Source: Haloquadratum walsbyi J07HQW1 (GTDB lineage: Archaea > Halobacteriota > Halobacteria > Halobacteriales > Haloferacaceae). Taken from it: a stretch of DNA of 64,000 nt. Shown here piece by piece: positions 38,083 through 48,503 of this stretch. The position numbers and the translations under genes were made by a program. The first letter of the stretch is position 1, and the number at the start of each line of letters is the position of its first letter. Below the pieces are notes generated by a model that was given only the letters and a program-made list of their open reading frames with translations, made no database searches and was not told the origin of the DNA. Where the stretch lies: contig KE356560.1 in assembly GCA_000415965.1 (NCBI GenBank), forward strand, positions 621,304 to 685,303, in the 5' to 3' direction.

Positions 38083-39183
38083 ATGAAATGCACAATCATT
38101 GGCGGCGGGATACAAGCGGTTTCAACTGGCATTCTTCTTGAGTACGTAGGTCACGATACGACCCTACTAAGCGATGTGTTTGCATATCTTGATGGAGCAA
38201 ATATGCGTTCAGTCGCATCAAATTACGCCGCTGCGTCTGTCTATCCTGTTGACATTGAGTCCGAATACTCTGATGATGAACTCATTCACTATGCAGAATC
38301 GACATTTGAGCCATTCTACAAGACGGCTGGCGTGCCGGTGCGAAAACAGACTCGATTCCATCTCTCTGAGGAGGCTTACGATGATGTAATTCCGACTCGA
38401 ATGGCAGCTCACGATATTTCACGGTATAACCATTATCTGCCCTCACGAGGGGGTGAGTCTGTCCGTGACGGATACATCTGCAAGGAATATTTTGTTGAGA
38501 TGCCTGAATATATGCCTCTCTTGTTTCAGACATATACTCGACTTGGCGGGACACTCAAGCGGCGGCGAGTTGCCTCCGATGAAATATCTGCCCTTGCTGG
38601 CACTGTATTTAATTGTTCAGGTTATGGCAGTCGCACGCTCTTTGAGGATGACTCAATGCGGGCTATCAAAGGACACCTTCTCATGATACCATCTGATGAT
38701 GTCTCTCCATTCCCGTTTTCGTATAATTACACATCAGCAGATCATGACTCAAGTGTGTATATGTACTCACGACGTGACGCGGTCCTCTTTGGCGGGTCAC
38801 ATCTTATGGGCGCAATCACTGACGGTGAGTGGACCGGAGACTCACCGATATCTCCGATGTGCATCGATGATGAGACATTTCCTGCCCGCGTTTACAACGT
38901 CAATGCAGATATTATGTCCTCACATATAACTGTCAATAAGAAATCACTAACTGCAACCCACGGATATCGACCATATCGGGAAGCAGGACTTCGTCTTCAA
39001 ATGGACACCAATGGAGTAATACATAATTATGGTCACGGCGGGGCTGGTGTTTCATTATCCTGGTGGTCTGCACTGCAGGCAGTCGGGCACATCGATACAA
39101 TCAATACATCAGTATTATCATCAGTTGCGACAGCAATTGGAAAAACAGCACAACACCAACAGACGAGTATCAACCAGTTATAG
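38083..39183 (+). CDS. D-amino-acid-oxidase-like FAD oxidoreductase
   Basis: 366 residues. N-terminal dinucleotide fold CTIIGGGIQAVSTG (3-16) and a C-terminal FAD signature HNYGHGGAGVSLSW (about 322-335), characteristic of DAO-family flavoenzymes such as D-amino-acid and D-aspartate oxidases. ATHGYRPYREAGLRL carries the Arg that binds the substrate carboxylate in that family. It would oxidise a D-amino acid to a keto acid. Cytoplasmic, monocistronic; its 3' end is 15 bp from element M2. Confidence 0.87.
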   Translation: MKCTIIGGGIQAVSTGILLEYVGHDTTLLSDVFAYLDGANMRSVASNYAAASVYPVDIESEYSDDELIHYAESTFEPFYKTAGVPVRKQTRFHLSEEAYDDVIPTRMAAHDISRYNHYLPSRGGESVRDGYICKEYFVEMPEYMPLLFQTYTRLGGTLKRRRVASDEISALAGTVFNCSGYGSRTLFEDDSMRAIKGHLLMIPSDDVSPFPFSYNYTSADHDSSVYMYSRRDAVLFGGSHLMGAITDGEWTGDSPISPMCIDDETFPARVYNVNADIMSSHITVNKKSLTATHGYRPYREAGLRLQMDTNGVIHNYGHGGAGVSLSWWSALQAVGHIDTINTSVLSSVATAIGKTAQHQQTSINQL

Positions 39184-39197
39184 GCGATACAGGCGAA

Positions 39198-39676
39198 ATC
39201 CCACTGAGGCTGTGGATACGCGCCGCCGCGGGGGTTTCGAACACTTTTTGTAAAATGACGTATATATGACGCCGGCGAACTGAATATGACCACAGTGTCG
39301 CCGAGTGCCCGACAGGTGGCAGTTCAACTTCGAGTGTAAGTGTCCGCCCACACTGGAAACAGGGTTGGCCCACGTGGAAATCACATAACAAACAACGGGC
39401 AGTCATCAAGATAAGTAACTCTGAGTCTGTTGACGCTGACCACCGCTTCTGTGGTCCACAGAACACAGGAATGCGCTTTCGGTTGGAGAGGACTCCGAGT
39501 GTTTGGCACTCCCAATCGACAGAGGTTGTCCGTTGCCCGGATCCGGCTGCAGACCGATTCGCACGGTGTGTTCGCTTGGCAGTCTGTGAACCTGCACCTG
39601 CACCTGACACTCCCAACTCACCTCAGCGCTGCGGTGCCGTGGGATCCCTCCGCGTGAACGCCGAAGAGGATGTCAA
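39198..39676 (-). repeat. Non-autonomous element M2 (about 480 bp)
   Basis: Starts at GCGAAATCCCACTGAGGC and ends with a hairpin followed by GAGGATGTCAA at 39676, so it is inverted relative to M1. Very similar to M3 from end to end (for example TTCGCTTGGCAGTCTGTGAA in both). Next to the hairpin lies a short CACCTG hexamer tract that differs from the tract in the other copies. A reverse-strand frame (39170-39616) with CLLCDF and CFQCGR is not preserved in M1 or M3. Confidence 0.75.
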
Positions 39677-39948
39677 GAAACAGTGCCATCCTACTGGGAG
39701 AGACAGTATCCTCCCGATGTATATCTGTTAGCCGATTTGTAAACACTTAATCGTCATTATCAATGGTTAGTAACATGACCACTGTTTCTCTCCGAACTCA
39801 TACTCATTTTATCGAGAACGTCTACGTGCGCGCTCTACTTCGGGAAAAGTCACATTACCAACAACCGTTATCCTCGATAGTACATTTCAACCCAAAATAT
39901 GTGCTCAATATAAAAACCGCTAACCGTGGCTGACGGAACAAATAAATA
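39677..39948. other. Intergenic region upstream of the TAXI-TRAP operon
   Basis: No gene seen. It becomes strongly A+T-rich toward 39960 and contains the operon promoter. Confidence 0.4.
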
Positions 39949-39960
39949 GATACATATATA
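39949..39960 (+). promoter_or_regulatory. TATA box of the TAXI-TRAP operon
   Basis: GATACATATATA lies 24-35 bp before ATG 39984, the expected spacing for a leaderless transcript. The sequence between it and the ATG has no Shine-Dalgarno-like GGAGG. Confidence 0.55.
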
Positions 39961-39983
39961 CCTACATATAATCTGATAATACA

Positions 39984-41012
39984 ATGCAATCAGATCAGAC
40001 GCGACGACGTTTTCTCGGGGTAATTGGCACAGCAGGTATTGTAGGTCTCGCTGGTTGTAGTGGCGGCGGCGACACTGGTGGTGAAGGGACTGAAACAGAC
40101 ACTGACGGAGAGACGACAGCGACCGCTGAATCGATGGAGACAGAAAGCGGAAGTGAGACAACACGTCTGAGCTGGCACGCTGGCGGAACTGGTGGAACAT
40201 ATTTCCCTCTTTCAAATGAGTTCAAAACGGTTGTTGAGGAAAACACCGAGTTCTCTTTGAATGTTCAATCAACCGGTGCAAGCGTCGAAAATGTCGGCAG
40301 TCTCGCCGATGGATCCGCAGACTTCGCACTTATTCAGAACGACATTGCATTTTTTGCAAAAAATGGAACCGGGATTGATGCATTTGATGGAAACCCAATA
40401 AACAATCTCCGTGGCGTTGCTACACTTTATCCGGAGACAATCACAGTTGTCACACTCGCCGATAGCGACATCAGCACACTCTCAGATTTGAGTGGAAAAA
40501 CGATTAATACAGGTGATCTTGGGTCAGGCACCCAAGTGAATGCAAATCAGATTCTCGAAGCAGTCGGGATTACAGATTTCACCGAGCAGAATGCTGGCTT
40601 CTCACAAGCTTCAGAGCAGTTAGCAAACGGTGATATTGACGCTGCTTTTGTTGTCGGTGGATGGCCAGTCGGTGCAATTGAAGATCTCGCAACAACAAAT
40701 GATGTTGAGATTGTCCCGATTGAGGGTGAAAACCGTCAGACGGTCAAGGATGCGGCCTCATGGTTTGCTGACGATACTATTCCTGCAGGAACATATAGCG
40801 GCGTTGATGAGGCAACCGAGACGATTGCTGTTCAAGCGATGATTGCAACACGCACTGGAGTTGACGCAGGTACTGTCGAAACCGTCACAGCAGCATTATT
40901 CGAGAATGTTGATGCACTCACAATTAAAACTGAGTTTATTTCGACCGGCAGCGCACAAGATGGGATGTCAATTGAACTTCATGAGGGAGCAACGGCATTC
41001 TTCGAAAATTAA
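39984..41012 (+). CDS. TRAP transporter TAXI-family solute receptor
   Basis: 342 residues. Tat signal QTRRRFLGVIGTAG with lipobox LAGC, a Gly/Thr/Glu-rich linker to about residue 60, then the TAXI core: LSWHAGGTGGTYFPLSNEF, NVQSTGASVENVGSLADG, ALIQNDIAFFAKNG, LRGVATLYPETITVVT, GDLGSGTQVNANQILEAVG and AFVVGGWPVGAIEDL. The receptor captures the solute outside and hands it to the fused membrane subunit encoded downstream. Glutamate/2-oxoglutarate-like acids are typical ligands, but not provable here. Confidence 0.92.
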   Translation: MQSDQTRRRFLGVIGTAGIVGLAGCSGGGDTGGEGTETDTDGETTATAESMETESGSETTRLSWHAGGTGGTYFPLSNEFKTVVEENTEFSLNVQSTGASVENVGSLADGSADFALIQNDIAFFAKNGTGIDAFDGNPINNLRGVATLYPETITVVTLADSDISTLSDLSGKTINTGDLGSGTQVNANQILEAVGITDFTEQNAGFSQASEQLANGDIDAAFVVGGWPVGAIEDLATTNDVEIVPIEGENRQTVKDAASWFADDTIPAGTYSGVDEATETIAVQAMIATRTGVDAGTVETVTAALFENVDALTIKTEFISTGSAQDGMSIELHEGATAFFEN

Positions 41013-41257
41013 TATCGTATCTCTGACGGAGACAGTTTCACCGACTAGTTGATTGCCCATACGATCAGCTATCTACATGTGAATTTCTTTTTGCGTATTA
41101 ATATCATGATTTGGTTGATGAACACAGTTTCACGATACAAGCGTGGGATCAGGGCATTATCGATTTTAGAGGCATTTATATGGTCCTTTCTTCGAAGTCA
41201 TGAATTCAAAAGCGAGTTTGAACCAGCGACGAACCGATGAGCAAAGACACAGAATAA
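41013..41257. other. Short intergenic gap in the TRAP operon
   Basis: About 245 bp between the receptor gene and the DUF1850 gene, without a convincing gene. It may contain a terminator or processing site that sets a higher receptor level, but no clear structure is visible. Confidence 0.35.
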
Positions 41258-41752
41258 ATGCAGTATACAACAACCATCCGAGTCATCACTGGATTACTCA
41301 TCATTGCTCTTGTTGCGTCTGCAGTCGGAACATCAATACCACCAGGATTCGTCCTCATTATCGAAGATATTGAAACAGAAGAAACATACATTCGTCAACC
41401 ACTTGCCAATGGGACGACGGTTGGCATTGAGTATACTCATAGTGTCGAGAAAACGCGTGTCTACGACGAGTACCGAGTGTCTGGTCAACAACTTATCAAT
41501 ACGCGGATGGAGTTCGAATCATATGGCTGGGGACTTCCGGCGACCGTCAATGTAACAAATCGCAATGGAACGTTTGTATATGATCCTTCAGATCCAATCA
41601 TGACAATGTCTGAACTATTTTTATCACCCGGTCGAATTGCGAATCACACGCTTATCGTTAACAACGAGCGATACAATCTTGTTATGCAGACCAACGCAAA
41701 TGATGTCCGGATTCACATTGAGCGACAATCACCAATGGAACGAGTTATATGA
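41258..41752 (+). CDS. DUF1850 protein of the TAXI-TRAP operon
   Basis: 164 residues with one N-terminal membrane helix (8-32), then a small beta domain with IEYTHSVEKTRVYDEYRV (about 58-75), the defining motif of DUF1850. The family occurs beside TAXI-type TRAP transporters; its role is unknown. Its stop overlaps the ATG of the permease gene by 4 bp (ATGA), so the two are translationally coupled. Confidence 0.87.
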   Translation: MQYTTTIRVITGLLIIALVASAVGTSIPPGFVLIIEDIETEETYIRQPLANGTTVGIEYTHSVEKTRVYDEYRVSGQQLINTRMEFESYGWGLPATVNVTNRNGTFVYDPSDPIMTMSELFLSPGRIANHTLIVNNERYNLVMQTNANDVRIHIERQSPMERVI

Positions 41753-44457
41753 GCAGTCATAGCCCTTCTGATGATTCTCTCTCCTCTGCTGAAACTGACA
41801 ATGACGGGACAACACAGTCTGTTTCAGATGCCGAGGATACAACAGAACTCATTGATGAAATTGAGCGACGGCGCTCGCTCACCGGTATTGCAGCTGTCAT
41901 AACGGCAGTAATTGGCGTTCTTTTCTCAATATTTCAACTATTATTAGCCGCACAAAGTTTCACAATAACACTCTGGGCACCAATTATCGGGACTTTTAAT
42001 ATTTCATTACAGTTGCTACAGGCAAATGCCGTTCATGTTGCATTTGCGCTTGTGCTTACCTTTCTGTTGTTTCCAGCAACGATGGGAGAAGGTTTCATCT
42101 CACAAACGTTCAGTCGCGCACACACTACCGCTGTTGAGACGCTGGATGAGTCAAATCCACTTTCGAAGGTAATTACTCGTGTTGCGACCGTTCTCCGGTG
42201 GGCATTTCTCGATCCAAATCGCCGTCGCATCACCCCATTCGATGTCATCAACATCACTGCGGCTATTCTTACGGCGATGTATTTCATCACCGATTTTGAG
42301 GAAATCCAGCGGATGCGTGTGTTTGGTCTTGAGTCGGGACGTCCGGTCGTTGAAATCTACCCAATACTTGATCCATTACTCGGTGGGATTCCCATCGTCG
42401 GCAACGTCTCTTATGCACTCTTATTAGGTGTTATCGGTATCCTCCTCGTTCTTGAGGCGACACGACGAACCCTCGGACTCCCGTTGATGCTGATTGTTGC
42501 GACATTCATCATTTATGCCCGATGGGGATATCTTATCAGCACAACAACGCCACTGTTAGGATTACTTGCTATCCCTGAGTTGACGTGGCCAGATATTATC
42601 CAAAATCTCTGGTATAATACCGAAAATGGGGTCTTTGGGATTCCAGTCACTGTTTCGGTGAGTTTCATTTATATCTTCATTTTATTCGGTGCATTCTTAG
42701 AGATGAGCGGTGCTGGTCAGTGGTTTATTGACCTCGCATATGCGCTCACCGGTCGTCGAAAAGGTGGTCCAGCGAAAGCGAGCATCCTTGCCAGTGGATT
42801 CATGGGAACGATTTCAGGATCCTCAATCGCTAACACAGTCACAACGGGTGCATTCACAATCCCATTGATGAAACAATCGGGATACTCCGCTGAGTTCTCT
42901 GGAGCCGTTGAGTCATCATCATCATCAGGCGGGCAAATCCTCCCACCAGTGATGGGTGCTGCTGCATTTTTGATGGTACAGTATACTGCCACCCCATTTG
43001 CAGACATTATCATTCTTGCGACAATCCCTGCGATTGTGTTTTTCTTTGGGGTGTGGGTAATGGTCCATCTCAAAGCTGTTGAACAGGGGATTGGTGGTGT
43101 CGATACAGCAGAACTTGTTTCACTCCGTGAGCATTTGCTCGATGGATGGTATTATATCATTCCAATCGTGCTGCTGTTATTTTATTTGATCGTTGAACGA
43201 CTCTCAGTCTCTCGTTCAGCATGGTTTACCCTCATTTCACTTGTAGCACTTATTACACTCGTCGGTGCGTATAATACAGACACTCGTGGCATACTTGCAC
43301 TGTCACTCACAATTATCGTCAGTACAGAGTTACTTTCACACATTTTTGTTGGAGTCCCTGTTGTCGAGTTTATGACTGGCACACGTGGAAATGCAATGAC
43401 AGTGAGTGCCGCACTAGATACTGTTCTTCCCCGGATCGGCTGGTATATAATGACAGCCAGTATACTCACGCTTTTATACAAGCCGACAGCGACATCTGCA
43501 CATCTCGAATTAAATCCATCAGTCCTGAACACAATCGAAGACGTTACATCACGAACGAACACTAATATCGGTGATTATCAACTGTTCCGACTGGGTGCAT
43601 TCGTTTTCGAGTCGCTGGAAGATGGTGCCCGAACTGCTGTCCCAGTCGTTATCGCCGTTGCTGCGGCGGGAATCATTCCAGGTGTTATCAGCGTATCTGG
43701 ATTGGGACCCAATCTTACCTCATTGCTACTTGTTCTTTCCGGTGGATCCGTGGTCATTATGTTGGTCGTCACTGCATTTGCGAGTATTATCCTTGGCATG
43801 GGAATGCCGACAACAGTCACATACATTATCCTTATTTCAATGCTCGCAAGTCCACTTGTTGAGTTTGGAATCCCGTTACTGGCAGCACACTTATTCATTC
43901 TGTACTTTGGGGTAATCGCTGATATTACCCCTCCGGTCGCTGTTGCTGCTTATGCTGCTAGTGGCGTTGCAAAATCAGATCCATTTGAGACAGGCATCAA
44001 GGCGTTTTCACTGTCATTGAATAAGGCGATTGTCCCTTTTGCATTTGTGCTGGCGCCCGGTATTGTTTTGTTGCGTCGAAAGTCAAACGCCGCAGAACTC
44101 CCGCTCCGTGAACGGTATCGCGTTATCGAGGTTGCAGACCTTCTCAATGTATCATATGCTATTCCAGAGATTGCTATTCCGGTTGTTGGTGTGTTTATTG
44201 GTGTCGTCGCTTTGGGTATCACTGTTATTGGAACCCTATACACGCAGGCATCACGGATTGCACGCGTTGGATTTGCAACGAGTTCACTACTCCTCATGTC
44301 TCCACAACTCCTCTGGACGCTTGTGTTCGATATTTCTGACTTTCTTGGAGCAACCGTTATGATTGATGGGTCAACGATTGGACTCATCCTCCGCGGAATT
44401 GGACTTGTCATATTTATGATTCTGGCTGCGCGGAACCGAAGAGATGCAGCGATGTAA
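41749..44457 (+). CDS. TRAP transporter fused 4TM/12TM membrane subunit
   Basis: 902 residues with about 18-20 membrane helices after a 45-residue acidic N-terminus. The large-subunit signature is seen in FMGTISGSSIANTVTTGAFTIPLMKQSGYS (about 345-375), ESSSSSGGQILPPVMGAAAF and GMGMPTTVTYIILISMLASP, with FGVIADITPPVAVAAYAASG later. It carries out Na+-dependent solute symport with the TAXI receptor. The length fits fusion of the DctQ-like and DctM-like parts, with additional C-terminal helices. Confidence 0.93.
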   Translation: MSSHSPSDDSLSSAETDNDGTTQSVSDAEDTTELIDEIERRRSLTGIAAVITAVIGVLFSIFQLLLAAQSFTITLWAPIIGTFNISLQLLQANAVHVAFALVLTFLLFPATMGEGFISQTFSRAHTTAVETLDESNPLSKVITRVATVLRWAFLDPNRRRITPFDVINITAAILTAMYFITDFEEIQRMRVFGLESGRPVVEIYPILDPLLGGIPIVGNVSYALLLGVIGILLVLEATRRTLGLPLMLIVATFIIYARWGYLISTTTPLLGLLAIPELTWPDIIQNLWYNTENGVFGIPVTVSVSFIYIFILFGAFLEMSGAGQWFIDLAYALTGRRKGGPAKASILASGFMGTISGSSIANTVTTGAFTIPLMKQSGYSAEFSGAVESSSSSGGQILPPVMGAAAFLMVQYTATPFADIIILATIPAIVFFFGVWVMVHLKAVEQGIGGVDTAELVSLREHLLDGWYYIIPIVLLLFYLIVERLSVSRSAWFTLISLVALITLVGAYNTDTRGILALSLTIIVSTELLSHIFVGVPVVEFMTGTRGNAMTVSAALDTVLPRIGWYIMTASILTLLYKPTATSAHLELNPSVLNTIEDVTSRTNTNIGDYQLFRLGAFVFESLEDGARTAVPVVIAVAAAGIIPGVISVSGLGPNLTSLLLVLSGGSVVIMLVVTAFASIILGMGMPTTVTYIILISMLASPLVEFGIPLLAAHLFILYFGVIADITPPVAVAAYAASGVAKSDPFETGIKAFSLSLNKAIVPFAFVLAPGIVLLRRKSNAAELPLRERYRVIEVADLLNVSYAIPEIAIPVVGVFIGVVALGITVIGTLYTQASRIARVGFATSSLLLMSPQLLWTLVFDISDFLGATVMIDGSTIGLILRGIGLVIFMILAARNRRDAAM

Positions 44458-44602
44458 CCTGAAAATCAGTGTTACTCAATTGGTGTGGACACGGTCTCAG
44501 GTGTGAGCTGAGACTGATATACTCTGAGAGTGTATCCCCCAACTTCTCCTCTCGGTTTCTCCCGACGGATTCATACCGATTACTAGCCTTCGATTACATG
44601 TA

Positions 44603-46738
44603 TTGATGAGCGATAACGCCGGGAATGATACCGGAATCAGATCGGTTCCAGTATTTGCTGATATCCCTGCCCCGACTGAAACACTCACTACCGGCACCAG
44701 CAGTAAAACCGAAACGCCATCCGATGTAAACGGCTGCGTCGTTTGGCATCGCAAACATCTTCGAACCGCTGACCATCGAGCACTCGCGCGCGCCGTTGCC
44801 GATGCAGACATCATCTGTCCGCTGTTTGTGTTCGATCCAACATTCTATGATGGCGATGGATTAGCATGTGATGCTCGTATCAAATTCTTACATGAGGCTA
44901 TTGACAGTCTTCGTCAGTTATACGCAACTGCACCTACACAGTTAATTACACATGCAGCGTCTACATCGCATGATTATCTTATTGAAAAGACGCCGGTCGA
45001 ACCACAGCAAATTCCATCATCAACCGATAATCCCGAATTGAATTCAGATTCAGCTTCGGATAAATCACTGAACACGGGGAGGAATGATACCGATGTCTCA
45101 CATTCATCACCGGCAGAATCTGCGTCTGCATCAGGATTGACAATTGGTTACGGCGACCCGGTCGATATCCTCTCACACTTCGCTGATCGTGGATGGTCGA
45201 TACTGACGATGGCAACGCCGACGAGTCGGTATGGAGAACGTCGTGATAATCGTGTTCAATCAGCTTGTGGCGATGCTCTGAGATTCATTTCTGGCGATGG
45301 ACTCATCCGTGATGCAGAGTGGTCACGAGTCAACTGGCAGGAACATATTACTGAATGGCTGGCGAGCGAACAGCACACTCCTGGGTGGACTGAGGACACT
45401 CCACAATTCACAATCTCAACAGGTGTGACACCATCGGTCATTGAAAGGGCACACGATATTAATCCGACAAAAACAATGGTTCCAACCGGTACACACCGCG
45501 CCGCAACGACGCAACTCCGGGCATTTGTTGACCGGATTGGATCGTATCCACGCAATATTTCCGCACCACAGGATGCCCGAACGGGAACGAGCGGGCTTTC
45601 GCCGTATCTCAATTTTGGACTACTCTCAATCCGCCAAGTGTACCAATATGTGAACGATGCTGCGCCTGAGTGTCGTGGTCGGCGAATGTTTACGAGTCGG
45701 TTAATCTGGAACTGTCACTACAATCAGAAACTTGCTGACTGGGCAGGATGGACCGACCGTGCAGTGAATCCTGTATTTGAAGAATTCAATGCAGATAATC
45801 ACAATCCAGCGCTGGTGGATGCGTGGAAATACGGACAGACTGGATTTCCGATGGTTGATGCCTCCATGCGGTGTCTGCGTGAGACTGGCTGGTTGAACTT
45901 CAGAATGCGTGCAATGTGTGTTTCTGTTTTCACACATATTCTTCAACAGCCATGGTGGATTGGTGCTGACTGGTTTCATCATCATCTGATTGACAGTGAT
46001 GTTGGGATCAACTACACACAATGGCAGAGTCAGGCTGGTCTTATCGGGAAGCCATCTCAACGAGTGTACAATCCACGGAAACAGGTCCGTGATCATGACC
46101 CTGATGGAGAGTGGATTACGAAATGGGTCCCTGAATTATCTGCCCTCCCTGCGCAGTATCTTCCTCGACCTGAGCGGACACCACTTGCAGTTCAATCTGA
46201 ATGTGATGTGATTATTGGTGACGATTATCCACAGCCGGTCGTTGACTTTGATGCCTGTCGTGAAACATTCTGGTCGCGATATGAGCGCTGTCGCTCAGAG
46301 GCAGCACGTGAACTCGCCCGCCCAGAGATTGCCAAGCGGGCTTCCTTTTCTGGGGGGTATGATGCTGCACAGGCAATTGCACAGCGTTATGACGTGGACG
46401 AGTCTGATGATAACTCTGAGAATATACAGCTTTCATTCTCTGAAATTACGACTCCTGATGTAGACAACAATCCCACGGATAAAACTACCCCTGGGACCAC
46501 TGAGCTAGCTGAGACAACGCATAACAGTTCTGACTCACCGGTGACACCCGAAGAGTCAATCATATCGGTTCCAACGGGCACTGGTGATCATGCTGGTGAT
46601 CCCTCCCCAGACGATCGTGAGGCTGTTTCAGACGCGGCTCATCTATCACCGACTGACATGGCTGAGTCCTCGGTAAATGATAATACAGATACTTCGTCCG
46701 AGACTGATGAACAAACAACGATTGAAACGTTTAATTGA
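44603..46738 (+). CDS. phr: Photolyase/cryptochrome with long acidic insertions
   Basis: 711 residues, clearly longer than the usual 460-560. Residues 42-110 start the antenna domain (CVVWHRKHLRTADHRALARAV). About 125-180 is a Ser/Asp/Asn-rich insertion. The FAD domain follows: LSPYLNFGLLSIRQVY, WKYGQTGFPMVDASMRCLRETGWLNFRMRAM and SDVGINYTQWQSQAGL. The last 105 residues are a disordered Thr/Ser/Asp tail. The first 40 residues before CVVWHR are also atypical. The enzyme should repair UV photoproducts using blue light, or act as a light sensor; subclass is not settled. Confidence 0.88.
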   Translation: MMSDNAGNDTGIRSVPVFADIPAPTETLTTGTSSKTETPSDVNGCVVWHRKHLRTADHRALARAVADADIICPLFVFDPTFYDGDGLACDARIKFLHEAIDSLRQLYATAPTQLITHAASTSHDYLIEKTPVEPQQIPSSTDNPELNSDSASDKSLNTGRNDTDVSHSSPAESASASGLTIGYGDPVDILSHFADRGWSILTMATPTSRYGERRDNRVQSACGDALRFISGDGLIRDAEWSRVNWQEHITEWLASEQHTPGWTEDTPQFTISTGVTPSVIERAHDINPTKTMVPTGTHRAATTQLRAFVDRIGSYPRNISAPQDARTGTSGLSPYLNFGLLSIRQVYQYVNDAAPECRGRRMFTSRLIWNCHYNQKLADWAGWTDRAVNPVFEEFNADNHNPALVDAWKYGQTGFPMVDASMRCLRETGWLNFRMRAMCVSVFTHILQQPWWIGADWFHHHLIDSDVGINYTQWQSQAGLIGKPSQRVYNPRKQVRDHDPDGEWITKWVPELSALPAQYLPRPERTPLAVQSECDVIIGDDYPQPVVDFDACRETFWSRYERCRSEAARELARPEIAKRASFSGGYDAAQAIAQRYDVDESDDNSENIQLSFSEITTPDVDNNPTDKTTPGTTELAETTHNSSDSPVTPEESIISVPTGTGDHAGDPSPDDREAVSDAAHLSPTDMAESSVNDNTDTSSETDEQTTIETFN

Positions 46739-46914
46739 TGATTGATTGATGTTTCGACAGTTCATCACCAATATGAATTCTCCATACCAGTTGTTGGTAA
46801 TTTGATTTCTGTCTCCGAAGCGGAACGCGTGACCGGACGCTCCAGCTGGACTGAGTGTGGTTTCGCATAGAAACAGTGGTTATATTGCCAACGACTGATA
46901 CAGAGATGAAATAT

Positions 46915-47480
46915 TTGACATCCTCCTCCGCGTAACCGCGGAGGAATCCTGAGCGTGAGCGGTAGTGTGAGCGGAAGCGGTGGAGATTGCAGGTTTGCAG
47001 TTCCACCGAACCCCAATACGGTGAGAATCCGTGTGGGGTTCACGGGCTGTCACGAGTCGAGTGAAGTAGGACTGCTGGTGCCCGGGAGTACCACATCTCA
47101 GCCCCCGGTACTCCTCTCGTCCGTCGCGTTCGGACTCCCGACGTTGTTTGTGCCTTGGGGAGTCCGGCAGACTTCGGTGGACTCGGAATTACTTTCTGTG
47201 GTGGTTTCAAGCAGTCGGGTACTGCATCGATTCATGAGACTGAGAGGAACCGACCGTTCACCTGAGTGGGTCCGATTATCATCTGATTGTTTGGGGCCGA
47301 CAGACCGCCATCGTCGGACCGGCGGGAATCGCTCCGTTCTCAGCCTGATTCCTAATTACACGTAGAGCCGGCTGTCACTTTCAGTGACGGATTGTCAAGT
47401 CTCAGAGTGGCTCTCGTAGCGGAGATTGACTCAGAGTTGTCGGATTCATCCCGCGCCCAAAGGCGCAGGGATTCTCCTTG
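46915..47480 (+). repeat. Non-autonomous element M4 (about 565 bp)
   Basis: Left end TTGACATCCTCC with hairpin CTCCGCG/CGCGGAG and GGAATCC, the same end as M1. Next to it is a tract of variant GAGCGG hexamers (46952-46985). The first half shares blocks with M1 (TACTCC..TCCGTCGCGTTCGGACTCC, GACTCGGAATTACTT). The second half and right end (GCGCAGGGATTCTCC) differ from M1-M3 but match M5. No intact protein. Confidence 0.7.
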
Positions 47481-47579
47481 ATTCTGTATAATAACCATGA
47501 CCGACAGTTAGACTAAGATTCTCTTTGATCTGACACTCGATACCTAAGACCGCACTGCTGTATCAACATTGCTCTGATT

Positions 47580-47798
47580 GTGAACGATAACATACTCTGG
47601 GGTTTTATACCACTAGTTGTATATATTATATATCCGATAATGCTTAGACTCCGATTTTTCGCCTGCAATGCTTGTGAAACTGTAATGGCTGTTCCAGCGG
47701 AACCATCTCAGTGTCATGAGTGTCATGATGAGGATATTGCTGAGATTTCTGAGACACTCCAATCAGATTCTTATTTTATGAAAGCTGAAAACCATTGA
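47580..47798 (+). CDS. Small membrane-anchored zinc-ribbon protein
   Basis: 72 residues from GTG 47580. One hydrophobic helix (4-26) followed by CNACETVMAVPAEPSQCHEC, two CxxC knuckles 15 residues apart that should bind one zinc, and an acidic tail. Similar small double-CxxC proteins are frequent in haloarchaea, mostly without known function. Confidence 0.68.
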   Translation: MNDNILWGFIPLVVYIIYPIMLRLRFFACNACETVMAVPAEPSQCHECHDEDIAEISETLQSDSYFMKAENH

Positions 47799-47950
47799 AT
47801 ACCATCCACATTGTGAGAGCTGTATCTCCACTGCAATACATACGATATAATCCGATTATATACCTATGTCAGAGAGCTTCATCATGATAACCCAGTCCCG
47901 GTCCCGGGATATTTTGTGCCAGCATCCTCCATTACCAATAATTAATTCTC

Positions 47951-48349
47951 GTGGACAGTAAATATCGAGACGGAGCACTTGCGATATTAGCTGGCGGGGG
48001 TCTCATTGTGGTTACAATGATACTCAAGACCGAGTTCAACATAAATACTGGATTGACTGCAACTGTTTTCACTCTCTGGCCTGCTATCATCGGTCTATGC
48101 GGTATGATTGCTATCGAGTTGATATGCCTGTATAATCCAGAACTGACAAAAGCAATCTGGAATCGTCGCTCTGTTCAATTTGGTAGTCTGATGACTGTCG
48201 TCATAGCAGGCGGACTCACACTTTTAAGTGGTATACAATGGATAATTGCAACACTTCTCTGGGGGCTCCTTGGATATCTGCTATTATTGATTGCCGTCAT
48301 TGTGCTGGGTACGAATCCGCTTTCACAGTTGAGTTTCTCTCAAGACTGA
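47951..48349 (+). CDS. Small multi-pass membrane protein
   Basis: 132 residues from GTG 47951 with four predicted helices (about 8-25, 34-56, 77-94 and 97-118) and short loops. No motif recognised. Preceded by a gap with a GTCCCGGTCCCGGG palindromic hexamer tract near 47897. Function unknown. Confidence 0.68.
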   Translation: MDSKYRDGALAILAGGGLIVVTMILKTEFNINTGLTATVFTLWPAIIGLCGMIAIELICLYNPELTKAIWNRRSVQFGSLMTVVIAGGLTLLSGIQWIIATLLWGLLGYLLLLIAVIVLGTNPLSQLSFSQD

Positions 48350-48503
48350 ACCCGAGACCGACCGAAGCTCTAAGTGGACGCGATTCGATAATTTCGGCGT
48401 GTGAACATCCTGATTCACACCATGTGATACAACTACTGAAAACTGATGGGCCACTCAGCCTCTCATGTCGTATATAATGTTATGACGTATTAAGATGTTG
48501 AGC

